From contig NZ_JAPFGB010000028.1 of assembly GCF_026241095.1 (NCBI RefSeq), positions 1 through 64,000 of the forward strand: a DNA stretch of 64,000 bases, written 5' to 3'. Within the stretch, counting starts at the first letter, position 1. Each line of letters begins with the position of its first letter. Source of the DNA: Saccharopolyspora sp. NFXS83 (GTDB taxonomy: Bacteria > Actinomycetota > Actinomycetes > Mycobacteriales > Pseudonocardiaceae). Shown piece by piece: positions 51,245 through 60,218 of this stretch. The position numbers were made by a program, and so were the translations under genes. The notes under the pieces were generated by a model, which saw only the letters and a list, made by a program, of their open reading frames with translations, had not been told where the DNA came from and did not search any database.

Positions 51245-52939
51245 GTGTTGCGGAAACCGGCCCTCGTCGTCCTGCTGCTCGCGGTGGCCGCGCTGATCGG
51301 CCTCCCCGCGACCGGCCGGTCCGCACCTGGAGCCGCGCATCCGCTACCGGCCCGGCCGGTGAACGTGCTCCCCGGCACCGTCTCCACCGACGTGCACGTC
51401 AAGCTGCAACGGGACGGCGGGCTCACCGTCACCGAACGGATCACCGTTCCGGCCGGTCCGCCCGTGCGCCGGGCGATTCCGCTGCGGCAGCGCACCGGCG
51501 ACGGAACCGACCGCGTCTTCGCGCTCACCGACGTCCGCGTCGACGGCGGCGAGATCGAGATCGGGCCGGACGCCGCCCGGATGACCCTGCTCCCCGGCGA
51601 GGTGGCGTTCGACTACACCGTGCGCGGTGCCGTAGCCGAAGCCGGAGACCTGCAGGAGATCCGCTGGCAGCTCTCCGGGGGCTGGGACCTGCCGGTGGAC
51701 CGGGTGTCGGCGTCGTTGCTCGCCCCGCAGGTGCCGCAGGACATCACCTGCCTCGCCGGGCCGGTCGGCGGCCACGAGCGCTGCGACCGCTTCGAGATCG
51801 GGCGCACCCGGCAGGTGCAGGTCCTGCAGTTCGGGCTCGCGGCGGGCGAACGGATGGACCTGTCGATGCGGGTGCCCGCCGGTGCCGTGCCGTCGAACGC
51901 GGTGACCGAACGGCGCTTCGACCCGGTCTACGCGTTCTCGCTGACACCCGAGACCGGCGCGGGCCTGGCGGGCGTGGCACTGCTGCTGATCGGCGGTATC
52001 GGCGTCCTCTGGCGCTTCCGGGGGCGCGACCACCGGGCGTCGGCCGCCGCGACCGGGCCCGTCGAGGTCCTGCTGACCAGAGCGGACGGCACCACGGCCT
52101 TCGCGTCGCCGGACGGCGTGCTGCCCGGCCAGATCGGCACCGTCGCCGACGAACGGGTCGACCTCGTCGACGTCGCCGCCACCGTCGTCGACCTGGCGGT
52201 GCGCAACTACCTCGGGATCGAGGAACTGGACGGGGACTGGCGCATCGTGCGCCGCAACGCCCCGGACCCCGGGTTGCGCGAGTACGAACGCGCCGTGCAC
52301 GACCTGCTCGTCGGCGACCGGGAGCAGGTGCTGGTCTCGGAGCTCGCGGGCCGCAACCTCGCGCCGGTGCGCGAAGCGCTGTACGCGGAGGTCGTCGCCC
52401 ACGACTGGTTCACCCGCAGGCCCGACGCCGAACGCAACCGCTTCTGGTGGGGCGGCGTCGGACTCGCGGCGGCGGGAGCGCTGCTCACGGTGCTGCTGGC
52501 GCTCACCGGGCCGCTCGGCCTGCTCGGCGTGGCCGTGGTCCTCGGCGGAGTGGCGCTGACCTCCGCCGCTCGCCTCATGCCCGCGCGAACGGCGCGGGGG
52601 AGCGTGCTGGTCGGGCAGATCCACGGCCTGCGCGACCACCTGCGCGACGTGCCCGTGGCGGAGATCCCGGACGCCGACCGGGACACGGTGTTCTCCCGGT
52701 CGCTGCCGTACGCGCTGGTGCTCGGGGAGGCCGAGCGGTGGCTGGCCAAGTTCACCCCGCTCGCCCCCGACGGCACGCCCGGCCCGCACTGGTACGCCGA
52801 ACGCGGCGCGCCCTCGGACTTCGCTCGCTTCCGGGAGGCCTTCCCGGCGTTCGCGACGACGCTGTGCGCCGCGCTCGGAGCGCGGCGGGGTTCGTCGGGT
52901 TCGCCCGAACCGGAGACCGATGCCGTGGCGTCGCGCTAA
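51245..52939 (+). CDS. DUF2207 (YciQ-like) membrane protein
   Basis: A 564-residue protein with a signal peptide (LVVLLLAVAALIGLPATG), an extracytoplasmic beta domain starting STDVHVKLQRDGGLTVTERITV (the DUF2207 start), a transmembrane helix around residues 236-254 (LAGVALLLIGGIGVLWRF), a cytosolic region with a winged-helix-like part, and a further pair of helices (LAAAGALLTVLLALTG and LLGVAVVLGGVAL) before a DUF2207-type cytosolic end (YALVLGEAERWLAKF). Function unknown. Its stop overlaps the promoter of the next module. Confidence 0.83.
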   Translation: MLRKPALVVLLLAVAALIGLPATGRSAPGAAHPLPARPVNVLPGTVSTDVHVKLQRDGGLTVTERITVPAGPPVRRAIPLRQRTGDGTDRVFALTDVRVDGGEIEIGPDAARMTLLPGEVAFDYTVRGAVAEAGDLQEIRWQLSGGWDLPVDRVSASLLAPQVPQDITCLAGPVGGHERCDRFEIGRTRQVQVLQFGLAAGERMDLSMRVPAGAVPSNAVTERRFDPVYAFSLTPETGAGLAGVALLLIGGIGVLWRFRGRDHRASAAATGPVEVLLTRADGTTAFASPDGVLPGQIGTVADERVDLVDVAATVVDLAVRNYLGIEELDGDWRIVRRNAPDPGLREYERAVHDLLVGDREQVLVSELAGRNLAPVREALYAEVVAHDWFTRRPDAERNRFWWGGVGLAAAGALLTVLLALTGPLGLLGVAVVLGGVALTSAARLMPARTARGSVLVGQIHGLRDHLRDVPVAEIPDADRDTVFSRSLPYALVLGEAERWLAKFTPLAPDGTPGPHWYAERGAPSDFARFREAFPAFATTLCAALGARRGSSGSPEPETDAVASR

Positions 52940-52942
52940 AGT
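52937..52942 (+). promoter_or_regulatory. -10 hexamer for the ESX substrate module
   Basis: TAAAGT overlaps the stop codon of the DUF2207 gene and lies 48 nt before the first gene of the ESX-like module. Confidence 0.35.
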
Positions 52943-52990
52943 GATCGACGTTCGTCGGGGGAGATCAGTGGAGTCCAGAGGGGCCTGGGG

Positions 52991-53404
52991 ATGACGAGTG
53001 CGGATGCCGGCGGGTTCGCGGCGGCGAAGGAAGGTCTGAAGGCGGTCAGCGCCCAGACCCAGTCGATCAACCAGTCGGTCGGCGCGGGCATGCTGTCCCT
53101 GGACCCGGAGGTCGCGGAAAAGGCCGCGAAGCGCGTCGAGGAGGAAATCGAAGCGCTCCAGGGGTTGTACAAGAGCGCAGAGTCTTTGCGCAGCGTAAAG
53201 GGCTTGGGGGATTACCCCGATGGTCAACAACTGGCGAAGCGCTTCCAAGACAAGGCCGCTGATGGCGATGCCGGTGCGCTCAAGCTGATTCGTGATCTTC
53301 AGGACGAGTTGCAGAAGCAGGCTGAGGCGTTCCGCGGTGCAGCTCGGGACTACCGTGCCATGGACGAACAGAACGCCGACGATCTCAGGCGAGGTATGCA
53401 GTGA
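52991..53404 (+). CDS. Small helical ESX (type VII) substrate-like protein
   Basis: A 137-residue all-helical protein: two long helices (KEGLKAVSAQTQSINQSV, DPEVAEKAAKRVEEEIEALQ) and a C-terminal YRAMDEQNADDLRRGM. YRAMD fits the YxxxD/E secretion signal of type VII (ESX) substrates, though no WxG is present. It starts at ATG 52991. It overlaps the lipoprotein gene by 4 nt. Codon use is clearly less GC-biased than in the neighbours. Likely a secreted partner in the module that includes the PPE-like and EspG-like genes. Confidence 0.65.
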   Translation: MTSADAGGFAAAKEGLKAVSAQTQSINQSVGAGMLSLDPEVAEKAAKRVEEEIEALQGLYKSAESLRSVKGLGDYPDGQQLAKRFQDKAADGDAGALKLIRDLQDELQKQAEAFRGAARDYRAMDEQNADDLRRGMQ

Positions 53405-53940
53405 GGAAGTATTCCCGGTCCCTGATCGCAGTGGCCTCCGGACTTGCGCTGTTCGGGCTCTCATCTTGTGCACTCGGCGATTCGAGTCCGGGTGGGGAAG
53501 GTGCTTCGCCGACTTCTGCGGCTCAAGGCGCCGGCTTGGAAAGCTTTGATCCGTGCACCTTCTTTAAGTCTGATGAGCTGATCTCGTTCGGCGTGTCCAC
53601 TGAGGCTCAGGATTTCACTCAAGTGAGTTTTCAGCCTGGCTGCACGTGGAACGGCGAGAAACAGGACATCGCTTTGCAGAAGAACGCCGATGAGACCGTC
53701 GAAAGTCTCGAAAAGGGCGGTTCGTTCGACGAGTACACGCGAATCAACGTTGCTGGTCGCGATGCTGCGCGGATGATCGTTTCCGGTGCCACCGGGCAGG
53801 GAAGCTGCATTACCGTTGTGTCGGCCGGTGACGGGATCGTGTTGTATCAACTCGTCGGCTACATGCGTGACTCCGTCGCCGACCCGTGCGGTGATCTGGA
53901 AAAGATCGCAAATCAGACCGCGTCGCGTTTGCCAGCTTGA
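53401..53940 (+). CDS. DUF3558 lipoprotein
   Basis: A 179-residue lipoprotein: signal LIAVASGLALFGLSSC with lipobox LSSC (Cys23), then a Gly/Ser/Ala linker and the DUF3558 domain (FDPCTFFKSDELISFG, PGCTWNGEKQ, SCITVVSAGDG, DPCGDLEKIA) with conserved cysteines. DUF3558 lipoproteins recur near ESX-type genes in Pseudonocardiaceae. GTGA overlap with the previous gene indicates coupling. Third positions are noticeably AT-richer. Role unknown. Confidence 0.82.
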   Translation: MRKYSRSLIAVASGLALFGLSSCALGDSSPGGEGASPTSAAQGAGLESFDPCTFFKSDELISFGVSTEAQDFTQVSFQPGCTWNGEKQDIALQKNADETVESLEKGGSFDEYTRINVAGRDAARMIVSGATGQGSCITVVSAGDGIVLYQLVGYMRDSVADPCGDLEKIANQTASRLPA

Positions 53941-53952
53941 TCTGGGGGAATC

Positions 53953-55314
53953 ATGGGGCTTTTCGACACGATCGACAACGCGGGCTCGCGGGTCTTCGGC
54001 TACGAGAGCGCCGCTGAAGAGCAGCGCAAGGAGCACGGCGAAGAGGCGAACCGGATCGCGCAGCGGCAGCAGGCGCAGCTGGCGCAGCAGAACTCCGGGA
54101 TGAACGTCAACGGTTACGACTCGCCCGCGATCACGCAGTGCGTGAACTGGTCCGGGTTCGACCACGCGCAGATCTTCCAGACGAACGAGGACTCGATCGA
54201 CCAGGGCAAGGTCGCCGAGGTGGCGCAGGCCTGGACCGAGTTCGCCAAGTCGCTGCGCGAGCGGGGCGAGAACTACGGCAAGGACCTGCAGCAGATCGTC
54301 GAGGGCGGCTGGCAGGGCGAAGCGGCCGACAGTGCGAAGGAGGTCGGCAAGCCCGCGTCCGAGTGGATGAAGGCCAGCGCGGACGCCTTCGAGGTCACCG
54401 GCAACAACCTCAACGCCGCCGGTGAGGCCGCGGGGCAGGCGCGCAAGCTCGTCGACAAGCCCGAGGGTTTCAGCGTGGGCTCCACCGTCGCGTCCGCCAT
54501 CCCGTTCGGGGCTGCCGGAGCCGGCGTGAACGCGCTCTCCCAGATGGAGGAGCAGGAGCAGGCGGAGAAGGCCGCGCAGGAGACGATGGGCCGCGTCTAC
54601 AGCCCGACGCTCACGCAGGTCGACGCGAAGATGCCGCAGTACACGGCGCCGGACGGCAGCACGAAGGAGCCGCCACCGGCGACTCCGCCGCCCGGCACCG
54701 ACTGGGGCGGTGGCCCCGGTGCGGGCGGTCTCGGCAACGGGCCGGGATCCGGGATCGGTGGTGGCGCGGGCTCGGGCCTTCCGGGTGGTGGCTACGGCGG
54801 TTCCGGACTTCCGGGCGGTGGTTACGGCAGCGGTTCCGGCGGGCCGGGCAGCGGTCTCGGCGGCGTGCCCACCACGCCTTCCGGCAGCGGTAGCCAGTGG
54901 GCCGGGCAGCCCGGTGGGCCCGGTTCCGGCGGGCTTCCCGGCGTGGGCGGCCCCGGTGCGGGTGGCGCCGGTGGCGGTGCGGGCGCTGGTGCCGGACTCG
55001 GCGGCATGGCCGGTGGTCTCGCAGGTGGTGCCGGTGGAGCCGGTGCGGGCGGCCTGGGCCGTGGCGCCGGTGGCGTCGGCGCGGGCGGACGAGCCGGGAT
55101 CGGCGGTGCCGGTGCGGGTGCGGCCGGTGGCGGTGCCGGCGCGCGCGGCGCCGGTGCCGGCCGAGGCGGCATGGGCGGCGGCATGGGCGGTGCCGGTCAG
55201 CGCGGCCAGCAGGGCGAGGACGCCGAGCACGAGCGCCCGTCCTGGCTGGAGGAGCACGACGACATCTGGATGAACGACATGCCGAAGACCGCCCCGCCGG
55301 TGCTGGGCGAGTGA
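53953..55314 (+). CDS. PPE-like ESX substrate with glycine-rich tail
   Basis: A 453-residue protein. The first 200 residues are helical and PPE/WXG-like, with VEGGWQGEAADSAKEVG as the WxG turn between helices (AEVAQAWTEFAKSLRERG and SEWMKASADAFEVTG). From about residue 245 to 425 it is Gly/Ala/Ser-rich (repeats of GGxGxG, GAGGAGAGG), like PE_PGRS or glycine-rich PPE tails. It ends with a conserved acidic motif (RPSWLEEHDDIWMNDMP). An EspG-like chaperone gene follows. It is probably exported by a type VII system encoded elsewhere. Confidence 0.75.
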   Translation: MGLFDTIDNAGSRVFGYESAAEEQRKEHGEEANRIAQRQQAQLAQQNSGMNVNGYDSPAITQCVNWSGFDHAQIFQTNEDSIDQGKVAEVAQAWTEFAKSLRERGENYGKDLQQIVEGGWQGEAADSAKEVGKPASEWMKASADAFEVTGNNLNAAGEAAGQARKLVDKPEGFSVGSTVASAIPFGAAGAGVNALSQMEEQEQAEKAAQETMGRVYSPTLTQVDAKMPQYTAPDGSTKEPPPATPPPGTDWGGGPGAGGLGNGPGSGIGGGAGSGLPGGGYGGSGLPGGGYGSGSGGPGSGLGGVPTTPSGSGSQWAGQPGGPGSGGLPGVGGPGAGGAGGGAGAGAGLGGMAGGLAGGAGGAGAGGLGRGAGGVGAGGRAGIGGAGAGAAGGGAGARGAGAGRGGMGGGMGGAGQRGQQGEDAEHERPSWLEEHDDIWMNDMPKTAPPVLGE

Positions 55315-55399
55315 TTCACCGCCGACCGGCATCGGGGGCCGGTCGGCCACGGGACCGGTCGGCGGTTCGGCATCTGCACTTCACAGGGGAGAGAACGCA

Positions 55400-56224
55400 G
55401 TGACCGCTTTGGGGTCTTGGCAGTTGCCGCCGGTGCACCTGGACGTGGCGCTCAAGCATCTGCGGATCGACCGGCTGACGTTGCCGCTGACCAGCCGGTC
55501 CACCGGGTACACCGCGGAGCAGTTCAGCCGCGTGGCGAAAGCCGAACTGGACCGCATGTACGCGAGCGGCGCGGTCGTGGACGACGAGATCGCGCCCGCG
55601 CTCGCCGGTGCGCTCCGGGTGCTCGCCGCGCCGTACCTGTGGGTCGATTCGATCTGGTTCCCGAAGGTCGGCGCCGACCACTGCTGGCGCACGCTCGCCG
55701 TGTTCACCGAGGGGAACCGGGTGGTGCTCGGGGTGCAGTCGCCCGGCGAGGACCCGAAGCGCGGCGGCCTGGTCACCGTCGAGGTGCACGAGAACGTGCC
55801 GTTGCCGCAGGTCCTGCTGGCCACGCTGCCCCCGGCGCGGGTCGGCGGTCAGGGGCCGGTCCGGGTTCCGCAGGCGTCGTTGCAGCGGCAGCAGCAACCG
55901 GACGACTTCGGGCAGGCGAGCATGATGCGCTCCGCCACCGAGGAGCGCGGCAGCACGGGCGACCGGCAGGTCCGGCTCTACGAGGCGATCGGCAACGCTC
56001 CGCACCAGCGCATCGGGCAGCTCGCGGCGAACCTGCGCGACCAGTACGGCCGCAGGAGGCGGTCCACGGTCGTGTCCTGGTTCGACAACCTGGAGCCGGA
56101 CGGCCGGTACTTGAACCGGGTCGAGCGCGGCAGCTCGGGCGAGCAGGTCTTCGCGCTCGTCCCCGCCGATGCGCGCACCATCGGCACCGAGATCGACTCG
56201 CTGATCGCGCAGGTCCGCGCGTGA
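55400..56224 (+). CDS. EspG-family ESX chaperone
   Basis: A 274-residue EspG-like protein: WQLPPVHLDVALKHLRIDRL at the start, YLWVDSIWF, VVLGVQSPGED, VTVEVHENVPLPQVLLATLP, and VVSWFDNLEPDGRYLNRV before the end. EspG proteins bind the tip of PPE proteins and deliver them to the ESX machinery. GTG 55400 follows GGGGAGAG. Its place right after a PPE-like gene supports a dedicated chaperone-substrate pair. A perfect terminator begins 5 nt after the stop. Confidence 0.85.
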   Translation: MTALGSWQLPPVHLDVALKHLRIDRLTLPLTSRSTGYTAEQFSRVAKAELDRMYASGAVVDDEIAPALAGALRVLAAPYLWVDSIWFPKVGADHCWRTLAVFTEGNRVVLGVQSPGEDPKRGGLVTVEVHENVPLPQVLLATLPPARVGGQGPVRVPQASLQRQQQPDDFGQASMMRSATEERGSTGDRQVRLYEAIGNAPHQRIGQLAANLRDQYGRRRRSTVVSWFDNLEPDGRYLNRVERGSSGEQVFALVPADARTIGTEIDSLIAQVRA

Positions 56225-56228
56225 TCCG

Positions 56229-56256
56229 GGGGTGTTCGCCGAACGGCGAACACCCC
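56229..56256 (+). terminator. Terminator of the ESX-like module
   Basis: GGGGTGTTCGCC and GGCGAACACCCC pair perfectly over 12 bp around GAAC, directly after the espG-like stop codon. Confidence 0.85.
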
Positions 56257-56480
56257 GCGCGCGTCGCTCACCGCGAGTGCTCGTCCGCGCGACCTCGCGC
56301 CACCGAGCTCTGCTCGACGTGGTCGGCCCGGTCTGGTGCGGGGACGCCCGGCCAGGGGCGTGGCCTGCGATGGCGCGCGTCCGCGTCCCCTCCGGCGGGG
56401 CGCGGGCGCCGCGGTCGCGGCCCCGAGTGGTGAGCACCGAGCGCAGCGAAGGGGGTACGCACAGCGTTACGTTGCGCACG

Positions 56481-56486
56481 TAGGCT
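56481..56486 (+). promoter_or_regulatory. -10 hexamer of leaderless M16 peptidase operon
   Basis: TAGGCT ends 7 nt before ATG 56494; no Shine-Dalgarno. Confidence 0.5.
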
Positions 56487-56493
56487 GCGAGGC

Positions 56494-57810
56494 ATGGTCG
56501 AACCCCCACTGCATCGCGTTACCCTGCCGAACGGGCTGCGCGTCGTGCTCGCGCCGGACTCGGCGCGGGGCGCCTCCGGTCAAGCCCCCGTCGTGGGCGT
56601 CAGCGTGCACTATGACGTGGGCTTCCGCTCCGAGCCGGAAGGCCGCACCGGATTCGCGCACCTGTTCGAGCACCTCATGTTCCAGGGCAGCGAGAGTCTG
56701 GAGAAGCTCGCGCACTTCCGCCACGTCCAAGGCTCCGGCGGCACCTTCAACGGTTCGACGCACCAGGACTACACCGACTACTTCCAGGTGCTGCCCTCGG
56801 CGGCGCTGGAGCGGGCGCTGTTCCTGGAAGCCGACCGGATGCGGGCCCCGAAGCTCACCGAGGAGAACCTCCGCAACCAGGTCGACGTGGTGAAGGAGGA
56901 GATCCGGCTCAACGTCCTCAACCGCCCCTACGGCGGGTTCCCGTGGATCCTGCTGCCGCCGGTGCTCTACTCCACGTTCGCCAACGCGCACAACGGCTAC
57001 GGCGACTTCACCGACTTGGAGCAGGCGACCGTCGAGGACTGCGCCGCCTTCTTCGACACCTTCTACGCGCCCGCGAACGCGGTGCTCACCATCGCCGGTG
57101 ACTTCGACGTGGACCGGGCTACCGAGCTGGTGCACAAGCACTTCGGCGACGTCCCGGCCCGCGAGGTGCGCCCGCGTCCCTCGTTCGCCGAGCCGCTGCC
57201 GACCGAGCAGGTCACCGGCGTGCACGCGGACCCGCACGCGCCGCTGCCCGCGATCGCGCTGGGGCACCGGCTGCCGGACCCGGTCGGCGAACTCGACCAG
57301 TACCTGGCGAACATCGTGCTGGCCGCGGTGCTCACCGACGGCGACGCCTCCCGGCTGCAGCAGCGGATGGTCTACCAGGACCCGCTGGTCGTCGACGTGC
57401 ACGCGGGCTGCGGCCTGATGGGCGCGCCGCTGGACGCCCGTGACCCGGACACCTTCACGCTCACCGCGATCCACACGCCCGAGGTGGAGGCGGAGCGCGT
57501 CGTCGCCGCCGTCGACGCGGAACTGGAGGCGCTCGCCGCGACCGGGCCCACGGCGGAGGAGCTGTCCCGCGTCACGTCCCGCTGGGCGGCGTCGCTGCAC
57601 CGCGAACACGACCGCGTCGTCTCCCGCACGCTGGACTTGGGCAGCACCGAGCTGATCCACGGCCGCGCCGAACTCATCTCGGAGCTGCCGAAGCGGATCG
57701 CCGAGGTCGGCGCCGAGCAGGTCGCCGCCGCCGCGAAGGCCCTCACCCCGGACTCCCGCGCGACCCTGCGCGTGCAGCCCGACTCGAACTCCGCCGGAGG
57801 TGCGGCATGA
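56494..57810 (+). CDS. M16 zinc peptidase, active subunit
   Basis: A 438-residue M16B peptidase. The inverted zinc motif is HLFEH (residues 56-60) and the distal ligand Glu lies in VVKEEIRLNV (about 134-137). It begins LHRVTLPNGLRVVLAPD, as usual for the family. M16B enzymes are half-size and act in dimers as a clamshell protease. The next gene overlaps by 4 nt (57807-57810) and encodes a partner without the zinc motif, so the two should form one heterodimeric peptidase. Substrate unknown. Confidence 0.9.
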   Translation: MVEPPLHRVTLPNGLRVVLAPDSARGASGQAPVVGVSVHYDVGFRSEPEGRTGFAHLFEHLMFQGSESLEKLAHFRHVQGSGGTFNGSTHQDYTDYFQVLPSAALERALFLEADRMRAPKLTEENLRNQVDVVKEEIRLNVLNRPYGGFPWILLPPVLYSTFANAHNGYGDFTDLEQATVEDCAAFFDTFYAPANAVLTIAGDFDVDRATELVHKHFGDVPAREVRPRPSFAEPLPTEQVTGVHADPHAPLPAIALGHRLPDPVGELDQYLANIVLAAVLTDGDASRLQQRMVYQDPLVVDVHAGCGLMGAPLDARDPDTFTLTAIHTPEVEAERVVAAVDAELEALAATGPTAEELSRVTSRWAASLHREHDRVVSRTLDLGSTELIHGRAELISELPKRIAEVGAEQVAAAAKALTPDSRATLRVQPDSNSAGGAA

Positions 57811-59174
57811 CCCAGGCCCCTCACCGCAGCGCCGAGGAGATCGGCCGCACCGAGACCGGTCCGCGCCCGCTGCCGCCGCTGGGCGAACCCCGCCCGCTGC
57901 GCACTCCCGAGGTCGTGGACTCCACGCTGCCCAACGGGTTGCGCCTGATCGCCGCCCGGCACGGCGTGGTCCCGATGGTCGAAGCCCGGCTGCGCATCCC
58001 GTTCGCGGGCGAGGACGCGATGCACCCGGCGACCTCCGAGGTGCTCGCCGAGACGATCCTGACCGGCACCGCCGTCCGCGACCGGGTGCAGGTCGACACC
58101 GACCTCGCCGCCGTCGGCGGCGAACTGCACGCGGTGGTCGACCCGGAGCGCCTCAGCTTCATCGGCAGCGCGCTCTCCAGCGGGAAGGCAACGCTGCTGG
58201 AGGTGCTGGCCGACGCCCTCACCGGCGCCGCCTACACCGCCGACGAGGTCGCCGGTGAGCGGGACCGCCTGGTGGAGCGGCTCGCCGTGGCCCGCTCGCA
58301 GCCGCGCGTCATCGCGCGCGAGGAGTTGCAGCGGCACCGCTACGGCGACCACCCGTTCGTCCGCGAGGTCCCGCAGGCCGCCGACGTCGGGCAGGTCACC
58401 CCGGATGCCGTCCGCGAACTGCACGCTGGCGCCGTGCTGCCGCGCGGCTCCACGCTGGTGCTCGTCGGCGACTTGGACCCGCACACCATCGTCGACGAGG
58501 TGACGCGGGTCCTGGCGCCCTGGGATTCGGCGGTCGCCGCCACCGAGCTGCCGGACCTGCCGGAGCTGCGCGGCGGGGACGTGCGGTTGGTGCACCGCGA
58601 GGGTGCCGTGCAGTCGCAGCTGCGGATGTCCGCGCAGGGCCTGCACCGCACCGACGAGCGCTACCCGGCGCTGCAGATCGCGAACCTCGCCTTCGGCGGC
58701 TACTTCTCCTCGCGGCTGGTGGAGAACATCCGCGAGGACAAGGGCTACACCTACGGCGCGCACTCGTCGTTCGAGTTCACCCGCGGCAACGGCACGATCC
58801 TGGTGGACGCCGACACCGCCAGCGAGGTCACCGCGGCGGCGCTGCTGGAGATGCGCTACGAGTTCGGCCGCATGGCGCTGGTCCCGCCGACCGAGGCGGA
58901 GGTCGAATCGGCCCGGCAGTACGCGATCGGCGGGCTGCTGACCTCGACGTCCTCGCAGTCCGGGATGGCGTCGATGCTGCTGACGCTCGCGGTCGCCGGG
59001 CTCGACCACCACTGGCTCACCGCGCACCCGGACCGGCTGCGCGCCGTCACCGCGGAGCAGGTCGCGGAGGCGGCGCTGTTCTACGCGCCGACCCGGTTCA
59101 CCGGTGTCGTGGTGGGCGACGCGGACAAGATCGGCGACCGGCTCGCGGCGCTCGGCGGGGTGGTGCTGCCGTGA
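57807..59174 (+). CDS. M16 peptidase-like partner subunit lacking the zinc motif
   Basis: A 455-residue M16-fold protein. At the position of HxxEH it has MHPATSEVLAETIL, so it cannot bind zinc in the usual way. It keeps the substrate-binding C-domain with EDKGYTYGAHSSFEF (the R/Y or G-YG motif of the non-catalytic subunit). It fits the pairing of an active and a degenerate subunit, as in alpha/beta mitochondrial processing peptidase and many bacterial M16B pairs. ATGA overlap upstream and GTGA overlap with nudC downstream indicate one operon. Confidence 0.87.
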   Translation: MTQAPHRSAEEIGRTETGPRPLPPLGEPRPLRTPEVVDSTLPNGLRLIAARHGVVPMVEARLRIPFAGEDAMHPATSEVLAETILTGTAVRDRVQVDTDLAAVGGELHAVVDPERLSFIGSALSSGKATLLEVLADALTGAAYTADEVAGERDRLVERLAVARSQPRVIAREELQRHRYGDHPFVREVPQAADVGQVTPDAVRELHAGAVLPRGSTLVLVGDLDPHTIVDEVTRVLAPWDSAVAATELPDLPELRGGDVRLVHREGAVQSQLRMSAQGLHRTDERYPALQIANLAFGGYFSSRLVENIREDKGYTYGAHSSFEFTRGNGTILVDADTASEVTAAALLEMRYEFGRMALVPPTEAEVESARQYAIGGLLTSTSSQSGMASMLLTLAVAGLDHHWLTAHPDRLRAVTAEQVAEAALFYAPTRFTGVVVGDADKIGDRLAALGGVVLP

Positions 59175-60100
59175 CGGAGGCGTGGGCGCCGCCGATCGCG
59201 GCGGACGGCGGCTTCCTGCTCGACTCGGCGCCGCTGCTGTCCCGGTCCACCGCGGATCGCACCGAACTGCTGCGGGAGGGACCGGTCGCCGAGCTGTGGT
59301 CGTCCGCCCGGGTGCTGCTGGTCGACGGCAAGGGCCGCACCCAGATCGGTCCGGACGGGCGCCTCGTCTACGAGGACGCCGCGGTGTTCGGCGAGCAGCC
59401 CACGCCGCGCGCGGTGCTGCTGGGAAGCCAGCAGGGCACCGTGTACTGGGCCCTGCGCACCGAGCGCGACGGGTCGCAGGAGGGCTGGCAGGACCTGCGG
59501 ATCGCGGGCGCGCAGCTCGACGACACCGACGCGGGCCTGCTCACCACCGCGGTCGGGTTGCTCAACTGGCACGACCACGCCCGCTACTGCGCGGCGTGCG
59601 GTGCGGCGACGAACCGGGTCAAGGTCGGCTGGGCTCGGCGCTGCTCCGGCTGCGACCGCGAGGAGTACCCGCGCACGGACCCCGCGGTGATCTGCCTGGT
59701 CCACGACGGTGCCGACCAGGTGCTGCTGGCCCGCCAGCCGGTGTGGCCACCGGAGAGGTTCTCCGTGCTCGCCGGGTTCGTCGAGGTCGGCGAGTCGCTG
59801 GAGGCCTGCGTGCAGCGGGAGGTCGAGGAAGAGGTCGGGGTGCACGCCACCGAGATCCGCTACCTCGGCAGCCAGCCGTGGCCGTTCCCGAGGTCGCTGA
59901 TGCTGGGGTTCGCCGCGGTGGCGGACCCGGCCACGCCGCTGCGGCCCGCCGACGGCGAGATCGAGGAGGCCCGCTGGGTCTCCCGCGCCGACGTGCAGGC
60001 GGCGATGAGCACCGACGACGGCATCATCCCCGGCTTACGGCTGCCGCCGAGCGTCTCCATCGCCCACCGCATGCTCAAGGGCTGGGCCTTTTGGTCCTGA
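59171..60100 (+). CDS. nudC: NudC NAD+ pyrophosphatase / mRNA decapping Nudix hydrolase
   Basis: A 309-residue NudC. A zinc ribbon has four cysteines near residues 140-161 (CAACGAATNRVKVGW, RCSGC). Then the Nudix box GFVEVGESLEACVQREVEEE at about 200-220 and the NudC-specific SQPWPFPRSLM just after it. NudC hydrolyses NAD(H) and removes NAD caps from RNA. The GTG at 59171 overlaps the peptidase stop. It corresponds to Rv3199c, which lies beside uvrD2 in mycobacteria as I recall. Confidence 0.94.
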   Translation: MTEAWAPPIAADGGFLLDSAPLLSRSTADRTELLREGPVAELWSSARVLLVDGKGRTQIGPDGRLVYEDAAVFGEQPTPRAVLLGSQQGTVYWALRTERDGSQEGWQDLRIAGAQLDDTDAGLLTTAVGLLNWHDHARYCAACGAATNRVKVGWARRCSGCDREEYPRTDPAVICLVHDGADQVLLARQPVWPPERFSVLAGFVEVGESLEACVQREVEEEVGVHATEIRYLGSQPWPFPRSLMLGFAAVADPATPLRPADGEIEEARWVSRADVQAAMSTDDGIIPGLRLPPSVSIAHRMLKGWAFWS

Positions 60101-60116
60101 AACCCGCGTCACCCGT

Positions 60117-60155
60117 GAACGCCCCATCCGCTCTTGAGCGACGGGTGGGGCGTTC
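60117..60155 (+). terminator. Terminator between nudC and uvrD2
   Basis: GAACGCCCCA and TGGGGCGTTC form a perfect 10-bp stem, extended by CCG/CGG, around the loop. It begins 16 nt after the nudC stop. Confidence 0.7.
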
Positions 60156-60205
60156 GCTCGCGCGGCGCGCGGTGGGGTTGCCGCCGGTGGGGCAGGTGCT
60201 TCTGC

Positions 60206-60211
60206 GAGGAT
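60206..60211 (+). promoter_or_regulatory. Possible -10 of leaderless uvrD2
   Basis: GAGGAT ends 7 nt before ATG 60219, without a Shine-Dalgarno; weaker match to TAnnnT than its peers. Confidence 0.3.
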
Positions 60212-60218
60212 GCCGGGC

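Noticed and set aside
53461-55350. Long minus-strand frame opposite the PPE-like gene (Ala/Thr-rich)
   Set aside because: Produced by the antisense of the glycine-codon repeats; the plus strand has a coherent ESX module with overlaps and a terminator.
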